The notes beneath the pieces were generated by a model. That model was not told the DNA's origin, ran no database searches, and saw only the letters and a program-made list of their open reading frames with translations. DNA of 64,000 bases from Bradyrhizobium ontarionense. GTDB lineage: Bacteria; Pseudomonadota; Alphaproteobacteria; Rhizobiales; Xanthobacteraceae. The translations under genes and the position numbers were made by a program. Shown here piece by piece: positions 55,367 through 64,000 of the stretch. Position 1 is the first letter of the stretch. Each line of letters starts with the position of its first letter. Location: the NCBI RefSeq assembly GCF_021088345.1, contig NZ_CP088156.1:7741001-7805000 (forward strand), in the 5' to 3' direction.

Positions 55367-55475
55367 GTCATTCCGGGGCGACGCGCGCCAGCGCGGCGAG
55401 CCCGGAATCCATTTCGCCGCGCGCTCTGCCACACGATGGATTCCGGGCTCGTGCTTCGCACGCCCCGGAATGACG
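55367..55475. repeat. Palindromic extragenic repeat D
   Basis: GTCATTCCGGGGCG at the left pairs with CGCCCCGGAATGAC at the right, and CCCGGAATCCAT pairs with ATGGATTCCGGG inside, so the whole unit can fold on itself. It separates the nifA terminator from the ferredoxin promoter. Confidence 0.88.
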
Positions 55476-55572
55476 GAGGAGCGATCGGCGAGCATCTCGG
55501 GCTGGTGCGGCATGGGGAGAAGAGTTGAGCGTCATCGCGGCGGGAGCCGGCTGGTGATACGCCCTCCCGCCC

Positions 55573-55588
55573 TGTCGCACTTGCGACA
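55573..55588. promoter_or_regulatory. NifA upstream site 1 of the fdx-suf operon
   Basis: TGTCGCACTTGCGACA fits TGT-N10-ACA and is nearly palindromic; it lies 76 bp before the -24 element. Confidence 0.8.
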
Positions 55589-55591
55589 TGC

Positions 55592-55607
55592 TGTCGGGAG
55601 AGCGACA
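55592..55607. promoter_or_regulatory. NifA upstream site 2 of the fdx-suf operon
   Basis: TGTCGGGAGAGCGACA fits TGT-N10-ACA; the centre is 19 bp from site 1, about two helical turns, so NifA could bind both on one face. Confidence 0.8.
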
Positions 55608-55663
55608 GCTGGCCGTCGCCCGCGAAGTTTAGAATAGTCCTTAGAAATCAACCAAGTGAGCTC

Positions 55664-55679
55664 TGGCACGCGGCTTGAA
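55664..55679 (+). promoter_or_regulatory. Sigma54 -24/-12 promoter of the fdx-suf operon
   Basis: TGGCACGCGGCTTGAA has a perfect -24 box; the -12 box is TTGA instead of TTGC. It lies 55 bp before the ferredoxin ATG and after two NifA sites. Confidence 0.78.
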
Positions 55680-55733
55680 AGATAGCGCGTGAATGACGTC
55701 GTCCGATGTCGCAGGGATCGCGGGGAGCTGCAC

Positions 55734-55928
55734 ATGACCTACAAGATCATCGCCTCACAATGCACGGTCTGCGGGGCTTGCGAGTTCGAATGTCCGAATG
55801 CGGCCATCCGGCTGAAGAACGACATGTACATCATCGATCCGAAGAAGTGCACCGAGTGCGAAGGCCACTTCGACGCCCCGCAATGCGCTGCCGTCTGTCC
55901 GGTGCCGGACACCTGCGTCCCCGCCTGA
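55734..55928 (+). CDS. 2[4Fe-4S] ferredoxin of the nif region (FdxN/FdxB-like)
   Basis: The 64-residue ferredoxin has clusters [12 protein letters not shown] and [18 protein letters not shown]. The longer loop of eight residues in the second motif is typical of the nif-associated ferredoxins. It probably donates electrons to nitrogenase reductase or to cofactor assembly. GGGGAG lies 5 bp before ATG 55734; an upstream ATG at 55693 gives an unlikely leader. It is the first gene of the NifA-controlled suf operon. Confidence 0.92.
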   Translation: MTYKIIASQCTVCGACEFECPNAAIRLKNDMYIIDPKKCTECEGHFDAPQCAAVCPVPDTCVPA

Positions 55929-55968
55929 AGCGGACGCGCGCAGGATATCATTGGAAGCGGAGTGAGAG

Positions 55969-57477
<1,509 letters not shown>

Positions 57478-57516
57478 GAACGTGTCGCCTCGCGACATCA
57501 TGAGGAGGAGTGTTCG

Positions 57517-58278
57517 ATGACGGCCTTGCTCGAAATCAAGGGGCTCCATGCCGAGATCGCCGGCGGACGAAAGATCATCCAGGGCCTGGATCTGACCGTG
57601 AACAAGGGCGAGATCCACGCCATCATGGGGCCGAACGGCGCCGGCAAGTCGACGCTGTCCTATGTGCTGGCCGGCAAGCCCGGTTACGAGATCACGGCCG
57701 GCGAGGTCTATCTCAACGGCGAGGACCTGCTGGCGATGTCGGCCGACGAGCGCGCCGCCAAGGGCGTGTTCCTCGCCTTCCAATATCCGATGGAGATCCC
57801 GGGCGTCGCGACGCTGACTTTCCTGCGTGCCGCCTTCAACGCCCAGCGCAAGGCGCGCGGCGAGGCGGAGCTGTCCTCGCCGGACCTGATCAAGCGCGTC
57901 CGCGAGATCGCCAAGACGCTGAACATCGATGCCGACATGCTGAAGCGGCCGCTCAATGTCGGCTTCTCCGGCGGCGAGAAGAAGCGCAACGAGACCCTGC
58001 AGATGGCGCTGCTGCAGCCTTCGCTCTGCGTGCTCGACGAGACGGACTCGGGCCTCGACATCGACGCGCTGAAGGTGGTCGCCAATGGCGTCAACGCGCT
58101 GCGCTCGGCCGAGCGCGGCATGATCGTGATCACCCATTATCAGCGGCTGCTCGACTACATCGTGCCCGACATCGTCCATGTCTTCGCGGCGGGCCGCATC
58201 GTCCGCACCGGCGGAAAGGATCTCGCGCGCGAGCTCGAGGCCACCGGTTACGCCCAGTACCAGAGCGAAGCGGCGTAA
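57517..58278 (+). CDS. sufC: Suf ABC-type ATPase SufC
   Basis: The 253-residue ATPase has Walker A GPNGAGKST, FLAFQYPMEIPGV (SufC-specific Q-loop region), signature FSGGEKKRNE and Walker B CVLDETDSGLDIDAL. It drives conformational change in SufBD on the scaffold and is cytoplasmic. It is 39 bp after sufB, with GAGGAG upstream. Confidence 0.95.
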   Translation: MTALLEIKGLHAEIAGGRKIIQGLDLTVNKGEIHAIMGPNGAGKSTLSYVLAGKPGYEITAGEVYLNGEDLLAMSADERAAKGVFLAFQYPMEIPGVATLTFLRAAFNAQRKARGEAELSSPDLIKRVREIAKTLNIDADMLKRPLNVGFSGGEKKRNETLQMALLQPSLCVLDETDSGLDIDALKVVANGVNALRSAERGMIVITHYQRLLDYIVPDIVHVFAAGRIVRTGGKDLARELEATGYAQYQSEAA

Positions 58279-58296
58279 GGGCCGGGGAGTACGATC

Positions 58297-59622
58297 ATGG
58301 GCGTCGCGATCCGCAAGACCAAGGCCGAGCTCGGACTGGCCGATCTGTATCAGGGCGCCCGCAGATACCTGCCGGGCGGTGAGGAGATCACCGCCGTACG
58401 TGCTGCGGCGTTCGACCGCTTCAACACGGTCGGCCTGCCGCACCGGCGCGTCGAGGCCTGGCGCTACACCGATCTGCGCACGCAGATGAAGGAGGCCAAG
58501 CGGCTGGCCTCGCTGCCGGACGATGCCGCCAAGGCGAAGGCGCGCGACGCGCAGGACCTGTTTGCTGGCGCCGGCTTCCGCAAGCTGATGATCGTCGATG
58601 GCGCGTTCGTGCCAGAATTGTCGGATCTGGCCGATCTCGAACCCGGTCTGACCATCCAGCCGATGGCCGATGCGCTCGCCGCCGACAAGCCGCTGCTGTC
58701 GCAGCGTCTCGGCCCCGTGGTGCCGGATGATGATCCGGCGCTGGCGCTCAACACCGCGCTCGCCGCCAACGGCGTCGTCATCCTGGTCGCGCCGGGCACG
58801 GCCCTGAGCCGGCCGATCCATGTCGCGTTCGTCACGACCAACTGGGTCGCGACCTCGATGTACACGCGCTCGCTGGTCAATATCGGCGCCGGCGCCAGTG
58901 CCACCGTCGTGGAGACGCATCAGGGCCCCGATGGCACCGAGTATCAGGTCAACACTGCGCTTCAGCTCGTGGTTGGCGATGAGGCCCGGATCGACCACGT
59001 CAAGGTGACGCGCGAAGGCAATAGCGCGCTGCACGTCTCGTCGCTGCTGGCCAATATCGGCGCGCGCGCGACCTTCAACCAGCTCGGCTTCGTGGCCGGC
59101 GGCAGCCTGGTTCGCAATCAGCTGTTCGTTCGCATCGCGGGCGAGGGTACCGTTGCCGACATCCGCGGCGCGTCGCTGCTGGCTGGCACCCAGCATGCCG
59201 ACACCACGCTCGCGATCGAGCATTCGGCTGAGGATTGTCAGAGCCGCGAGACCTTCAAGGCCGTCGTCGGCGATACGGCGCGCGCGGTGTTCCAGGGCAA
59301 GATCACGGTGAGCCCCGGCGCCCAGAAGACCGACGCGAAGATGATGTCGCGGGCGCTGCTGCTGTCGGACGAGGCGGAAGCCTATAGCAAGCCGGAGCTC
59401 GAGATCTTTGCCGACGACGTGCAGTGCGGTCACGGCACCACGACCGGCGCCATCGACGATGAGCTGCTGTTCTATTTGATGGCGCGCGGCATCCCGCCGA
59501 AGGAGGCGAGGGCCCTGCTGATCCAGGCCTTCATCGGTGAGATCATCGAGGGGGCGGCCAATGAGAGCGTCAGGGGCGCGCTGACCGAGGCGATGCTGGG
59601 CTGGCTCGGACAACGGGAGTAG
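58297..59622 (+). CDS. sufD: Fe-S cluster assembly protein SufD
   Basis: The 441-residue SufD is a SufB paralogue: HRRVEAWRYTDLRTQM near 48, then the beta-helix and the C-terminal ALLLSDEAEAYSKPELEIFADDVQCGHGTTTGAID with the conserved Cys/His. It is needed for iron acquisition in the SufBC2D complex. It is 18 bp after sufC. Confidence 0.94.
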   Translation: MGVAIRKTKAELGLADLYQGARRYLPGGEEITAVRAAAFDRFNTVGLPHRRVEAWRYTDLRTQMKEAKRLASLPDDAAKAKARDAQDLFAGAGFRKLMIVDGAFVPELSDLADLEPGLTIQPMADALAADKPLLSQRLGPVVPDDDPALALNTALAANGVVILVAPGTALSRPIHVAFVTTNWVATSMYTRSLVNIGAGASATVVETHQGPDGTEYQVNTALQLVVGDEARIDHVKVTREGNSALHVSSLLANIGARATFNQLGFVAGGSLVRNQLFVRIAGEGTVADIRGASLLAGTQHADTTLAIEHSAEDCQSRETFKAVVGDTARAVFQGKITVSPGAQKTDAKMMSRALLLSDEAEAYSKPELEIFADDVQCGHGTTTGAIDDELLFYLMARGIPPKEARALLIQAFIGEIIEGAANESVRGALTEAMLGWLGQRE

Positions 59623-59625
59623 GTG

Positions 59626-60867
59626 ATGCATGCAGCGGTGAACGGAAGCGGCTACGACGTCGGCCGCATCCGTGCGGATTTTCCGATCCTCGGCATGCAG
59701 GTGCACGGCAAGCCGCTGGTCTATCTCGACAACGCGGCCTCGGCGCAGAAGCCGCAGGCCGTGCTGGAGCGGATGAACCAGGTCTACACGTCCGAATACG
59801 CCAACGTGCATCGCGGGCTGCATTATCTCGCCAACGCCGCCACCGAGGCCTATGAGGGCGCCCGCGCCAAGGTGGCGACCTTCCTCAATGCCGAAAGCCC
59901 CGAGCAGATCATCTTCACCCGCGGCGCCACCGAAGCCGTGAACCTGGTGGCGCAGACCTTCGGCCGCGAACGCATCGGGCCGGGCGACGAGATCGTGCTT
60001 TCGATCATGGAGCACCACGCCAACATCATCCCCTGGCATTTCCTCAGGGAGCGCCAGGGCGCGGTGATCAAATGGGCTCCGGTGGACGACGACGGCAACT
60101 TTCTGCTCGACGAATTCGAGAAGCTGCTCTCGCCGCGCACCAAGATGGTGGCGATGACGCAGATGTCGAACGTGCTCGGCACCGTCGTCCCGGTCAAGGA
60201 GGTCATCCGCATCGCGCATGCGCGCGGCATTCCCGTGCTGATCGACGGCTCGCAGGCCGCCGTGCACATGGAGGTCGACGTCCGCGACCTCGATGCCGAC
60301 TTCTACTGCATCACCGGCCACAAGATCTACGGCCCGACCGGGATCGGCGCGCTCTACGGCAAGCGCGAGCTGCTGGCGGCGATGCCGCCGTTCAACGGCG
60401 GCGGCGAGATGATCCGCGAGGTGTCGCGGGACTGGGTCACCTATGGCGACCCGCCGCATCGCTTCGAGGCCGGCACGCCGCCGATCGTCGAAGCCGCCGG
60501 GCTGGGGGCCGCAATCGACTACGTCGCGTCGATCGGCAAGCAGCGGATCGCGGCGCATGAGCATGATCTCGTCGCCTACGCGACGGAGCAGCTGCGCGAG
60601 ATCAACTCGCTGCGTATCATCGGCAACGCCGCGGACAAGGGCGCCATCGTCTCGTTCGAGATGCAGGGCGCCCACGCCCATGACTTCGCCACCGTCATCG
60701 ACCGCGCGGGCGTCGCCGTCCGCGCCGGCACCCATTGCGCCATGCCGCTGCTGGAGCGCTTCGGCGTCACCGCGACCTGCCGCGCCTCGTTCGCGATGTA
60801 CAACACGCGGGAAGAGGTCGATGCCCTGGTGCGCGCGCTGAGGAAGGCGCAGGAGTTCTTTGCCTAG
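59626..60867 (+). CDS. sufS: Cysteine desulfurase SufS (group II)
   Basis: The 413-residue PLP enzyme has the Lys in CITGHKIYGPTGIGALYG near 225 and the catalytic Cys in RAGTHCAMPLLERFG near 365, in the short loop typical of SufS rather than NifS. It supplies sulfur to SufE and SufB. ATG 59626 has GGGAG 6 bp before it; GTG 59623 is less likely. It could serve the NifS role here since no nifS is seen in the window. Confidence 0.94.
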   Translation: MHAAVNGSGYDVGRIRADFPILGMQVHGKPLVYLDNAASAQKPQAVLERMNQVYTSEYANVHRGLHYLANAATEAYEGARAKVATFLNAESPEQIIFTRGATEAVNLVAQTFGRERIGPGDEIVLSIMEHHANIIPWHFLRERQGAVIKWAPVDDDGNFLLDEFEKLLSPRTKMVAMTQMSNVLGTVVPVKEVIRIAHARGIPVLIDGSQAAVHMEVDVRDLDADFYCITGHKIYGPTGIGALYGKRELLAAMPPFNGGGEMIREVSRDWVTYGDPPHRFEAGTPPIVEAAGLGAAIDYVASIGKQRIAAHEHDLVAYATEQLREINSLRIIGNAADKGAIVSFEMQGAHAHDFATVIDRAGVAVRAGTHCAMPLLERFGVTATCRASFAMYNTREEVDALVRALRKAQEFFA

Positions 60868-60918
60868 AGGCGGCGTTTCCTACGCGCAGATCACGAAGAA
60901 GCGGTGCGCATGCATGTG

Positions 60919-61073
60919 CCCTCTCCCCTTGCGGGAGAGGGCAGCGCCGCTGTCAGCCCCAAGCTCGCTCGGGTGAGGGGTATGTTTCCGCGAACAACTA
61001 TCGCCTGTGTTTGCCGAGAGAACCCCTCACCCGGCGGCCTTCGGCCGCCACCCTCTCCCACAAGGGGAGAGGG
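60919..61073. repeat. Palindromic extragenic repeat between sufS and sufE
   Basis: Two hairpins, CCCTCTCCCC/GGGAGAGGG at the left and CCCTCTCCCA/GGGGAGAGGG at the right, lie around a CCCCTCACCCG core. It is related to repeat A. The 256-bp gap between the convergent genes has no gene. Confidence 0.85.
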
Positions 61074-61123
61074 TGCACCGAGTGCGCCGTGCTAAGCGAG
61101 TCTAATCAAATCGACAAACAAGA

Positions 61124-61585
61124 CTACGCCGCCGCCGCCAACGCGGCCTGAGCATCGGCCCTGATGCGGGCGACCATCGAGCGGAAGCCGTTGGAGCGCT
61201 GCGGGGTGAGGTGCTCGCGCAGGCCGAGCTTCTCGAACAATGCGATCGGATCGGCGGCCAGGATCTCGCTGGCGGTGCGGCCCGAGACCATCGCGAGCAG
61301 GATGGCAACCAGGCCGCGCACGATGTGCGCATCGCTGTCGCCGATGAAATCGAGCGCCGGCGCTGCTGCACTGCGCCGCACGGTGGTGGCGAGCCAGACC
61401 TGGCTGGTGCAGCCCTGGACCTTGTTGCTGTCGCGGCGGTCCGCATCGGGCAGCGGCGACAGGCCGCGGCCGAGCTCGATGACGTAGCGGTAGCGATCGT
61501 CCCAGTCGTCCAGCAGGGCGAAATTCTCGACGATGTCCTCGATGTCGGGCGTCCCTGTTGTCGTGGTCTGGGTCATCTTCAACAT
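61124..61585 (-). CDS. sufE: Sulfur acceptor protein SufE
   Basis: The 153-residue SufE has IVENFALLDDWDDRYRYVIELGRGL, SNKVQGCTSQVWL with the acceptor Cys, and a SNGFRSMVARI end. It takes persulfide from SufS. GAGAGG precedes ATG 61585; ATG 61576 is also in frame. It faces sufS on the other strand and lies 13 bp after the receiver gene, with which it is probably transcribed. Confidence 0.94.
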   Translation of the reverse strand: MLKMTQTTTTGTPDIEDIVENFALLDDWDDRYRYVIELGRGLSPLPDADRRDSNKVQGCTSQVWLATTVRRSAAAPALDFIGDSDAHIVRGLVAILLAMVSGRTASEILAADPIALFEKLGLREHLTPQRSNGFRSMVARIRADAQAALAAAA

Positions 61586-61598
61586 GATCCTCTCCTCG

Positions 61599-62024
61599 TC
61601 ATCTGCTGATCTCGCTGGGCGCCAGCCGCGGCGATGCCGCCAGGCCAGGTTCCGTACCGCGCCGCGCCAGGACCGAATCGACCGCGTGCGTGACGCCGTC
61701 GAAGGTGATCGGCTTGGCGATGATGGCCTCGGCGCCCTGTCGCAGTCCCGCCAGCGCGAGTGGTGACTTGGTCGATCCTGCGACCACGATGATGCCGGCC
61801 TGATGCAGCTTCCGTGCGAGCATACCGACCGTCTCGGCGCCGTCGTCCTCCAGGATGCTCATCCCGACGAGCACGGCGTCGGGCGTGGCCCGCGCGGCCT
61901 TGGTCAGGGCGTCCGCGGTCTCTGCGAAGGTGAAGGTCTCATGACGCTCGCTGAGAATGTAGCCGAGCGCCGAGCGGATCACCTGATCGGCTTCAATGAC
62001 AAAGATGCGCGCCTTGCTCGACAT
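61599..62024 (-). CDS. Stand-alone receiver-like protein without phospho-Asp
   Basis: The 141-residue CheY-like protein has ARIFVIEADQVIRSALGYIL at the N-terminal acidic site and IIAKPITFDG with the conserved Lys. The expected acceptor Asp after strand 3 is Gly (PDAVLVGMSILEDDG). It is therefore a pseudo-receiver and probably signals by binding rather than phosphotransfer. AGGAGT precedes ATG 62024. It shares the intergenic region with nifH and leads into sufE. Confidence 0.82.
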   Translation of the reverse strand: MSSKARIFVIEADQVIRSALGYILSERHETFTFAETADALTKAARATPDAVLVGMSILEDDGAETVGMLARKLHQAGIIVVAGSTKSPLALAGLRQGAEAIIAKPITFDGVTHAVDSVLARRGTEPGLAASPRLAPSEISR

Positions 62025-62070
62025 CAAAGTACTCCTGCTGGCCCGTTCGGAAACGGCTTGGATTCGATCA

Positions 62071-62086
62071 AGCAAACTCCGTACCG
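62071..62086 (-). promoter_or_regulatory. Sigma54-like promoter of the receiver-sufE pair
   Basis: On the minus strand CGGTACGGAGTTTGCT keeps GG, AC at the -24 box and TTTGCT at -12, with mismatches at positions one and four. It lies 46 bp before the receiver start and 72 bp from the TGT-N10-ACA site at 62158. Confidence 0.55.
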
Positions 62087-62157
62087 CGCTCCGAGGCGGC
62101 TCGGCGCTGGCGCTACGAACGTTTTTCGCTGGAGCGCCGCTTCGAGCCGCGCCGCCG

Positions 62158-62173
62158 TGTGTCGTTTCGGACA
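62158..62173. promoter_or_regulatory. NifA upstream site between receiver gene and nifH (left)
   Basis: TGTGTCGTTTCGGACA fits TGT-N10-ACA. It is 72 bp upstream of the leftward sigma54-like promoter and 135 bp from the nifH -24 box. Confidence 0.65.
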
Positions 62174-62207
62174 GCACGGCGCGGGTGCGTCGGGTGAAAA
62201 CCCCCGA

Positions 62208-62223
62208 TGTCGGGTTTGCAACA
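62208..62223. promoter_or_regulatory. NifA upstream site of nifH (right)
   Basis: TGTCGGGTTTGCAACA fits TGT-N10-ACA with the TGTCG core, 70 bp before the nifH -24 box. Confidence 0.78.
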
Positions 62224-62278
62224 AGCGTAGTCTAGCTTCGAGGTTGTCCGCATCTCCTTCAAAAGATGGCCTTTTTAA

Positions 62279-63358
<1,080 letters not shown>

Positions 63359-63366
63359 CCGCCACC

Positions 63367-63403
63367 GGTCATCCGGCCCATCATCTTCAAGGGCCGGATG
63401 ACC
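63367..63403 (+). promoter_or_regulatory. Intercistronic hairpin between nifH and nifD
   Basis: A perfect 13-bp stem, GGTCATCCGGCCC/GGGCCGGATGACC, with an 11-nt loop and no T-run. It can protect the nifH 3' end or attenuate nifDK, giving more Fe protein than MoFe protein. Confidence 0.85.
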
Positions 63404-63431
63404 TCCGCAACCGATCATCGAGGAAAGCCAG

Positions 63432-64000
63432 ATGAGCGTCATCGAGAAACAAAGCGTTGCCGAGATCAAGGCACGCAACAAGGAACTGATCGCCGAGGTC
63501 TTGAAGGTCTATCCGGAAAAGACCGCCAAGCGCCGCGCCAAGCACCTCAACGTGCATGAGAACGGCAAGTCGGACTGCGGCGTCAAGTCGAACATCAAGT
63601 CGATCCCCGGCGTCATGACCATTCGCGGTTGCGCCTATGCCGGTTCCAAGGGCGTGGTGTGGGGCCCGATCAAGGACATGATCCACATCAGCCACGGCCC
63701 GGTCGGCTGCGGCCAGTACTCCTGGGCGGCGCGCCGCAACTACTACATCGGCACGACCGGCATCGACACCTTCGTGACGATGCAGTTCACCTCCGATTTT
63801 CAGGAGAAGGACATCGTGTTCGGCGGCGACAAGAAGCTCGCCAAGATCATGGACGAGATCCAGGAACTGTTCCCGCTGAACAACGGCATCACCGTGCAGT
63901 CGGAATGCCCGATCGGCCTGATCGGCGACGACATCGAGGCGGTCTCCAAGGTCAAGTCGAAGGAGTATGACGGCAAGACCATCGTCCCGGTGCGTTGCGA
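63432..64000 (+). CDS. nifD: Nitrogenase MoFe protein alpha chain NifD (5' part)
   Basis: The first 189 residues are present; the rest is beyond the window. P-cluster cysteines occur in [22 protein letters not shown] and [11 protein letters not shown], matching the three NifD ligands. AGGAAAG lies 6 bp before the ATG. It forms the catalytic alpha2beta2 with NifK, presumably encoded next. Confidence 0.98.
   Translation, partial: MSVIEKQSVAEIKARNKELIAEVLKVYPEKTAKRRAKHLNVHENGKSDCGVKSNIKSIPGVMTIRGCAYAGSKGVVWGPIKDMIHISHGPVGCGQYSWAARRNYYIGTTGIDTFVTMQFTSDFQEKDIVFGGDKKLAKIMDEIQELFPLNNGITVQSECPIGLIGDDIEAVSKVKSKEYDGKTIVPVRC

Noticed and set aside
62051..62064. FixK-type anaerobox (TTGGATTCGATCAA)
   Set aside because: Two mismatches in the left half site against TTGAT-N4-ATCAA; not convincing next to good sigma54 elements.

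Overview
The window is about 65% GC, with long rhizobial-type operons joined by ATGA overlaps and several families of extragenic palindromic repeats. The right end carries fixR-nifA, a ferredoxin gene, sufBCDS/sufE, nifH and the start of nifD. This points to an alphaproteobacterial diazotroph of the Bradyrhizobium type. Placing suf genes inside the nif block is what I recall from the photosynthetic or free-living Bradyrhizobium clade, so that finer placement is an inference. I see no tRNA, rRNA, CRISPR array or complete insertion sequence.

1-16.2 kb is a catabolic/transport cluster. A GntR/UTRA regulator is divergent from an old-yellow-enzyme-type flavoprotein plus a LeuC-like dehydratase large subunit that runs off the left edge. 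On the other strand come a Liv-type ABC transporter (binding protein, two permeases, two ATPases), an isocitrate lyase/PEP mutase-family enzyme, a hydantoinase/oxoprolinase B/A pair, an isochorismatase-fold protein without the usual cysteine, a fumarate-reductase-like flavoprotein and a cyclase-family hydrolase. The substrate is not identifiable, but a cyclic amide or similar small nitrogenous acid fits. Two near-identical inverted repeats flank livH through the cyclase gene.

16.2-25.4 kb holds individual genes: a SOUL heme-binding protein, a Tat-exported FAH-family protein, an orphan CcoG/FixG-like polyferredoxin, an acetamidase/formamidase, an IS3 OrfA remnant and a two-subunit molybdenum hydroxylase (IorAB type).

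25.7-49.9 kb is a lanthanide-type methanol oxidation island. The operon xoxF-xoxG-adhC-gfa, with a clear terminator, converts methanol to formaldehyde and then to S-formylglutathione. fghA finishes the route to formate and sits behind an FlhR-like regulator that is divergent from an FlhS-like kinase. Between these lie an AraC regulator, a 26-codon pqqA, SoxYZ-like and SoxH-like quinoprotein relay proteins, xoxJ, a CXXCW protein, a TauT/NitT-type ABC transporter and a lut-like ABC operon. That operon has a binding protein, beta-propeller, ATPase, permease and LutG-like protein, and no TonB receptor is visible here.

50-64 kb is the nif region. It contains a Bfd-like [2Fe-2S] protein, a molybdenum-hydroxylase-maturation-type protein, fixR, nifA, a 2[4Fe-4S] ferredoxin, sufBCDS, sufE, a phosphorylation-site-less receiver protein, nifH and nifD (partial). 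Five sigma54 -24/-12 promoters and a set of TGT-N10-ACA NifA sites, most with an extended TGTCG core, can be read directly. Two intergenic regions look like shared bidirectional NifA control regions.
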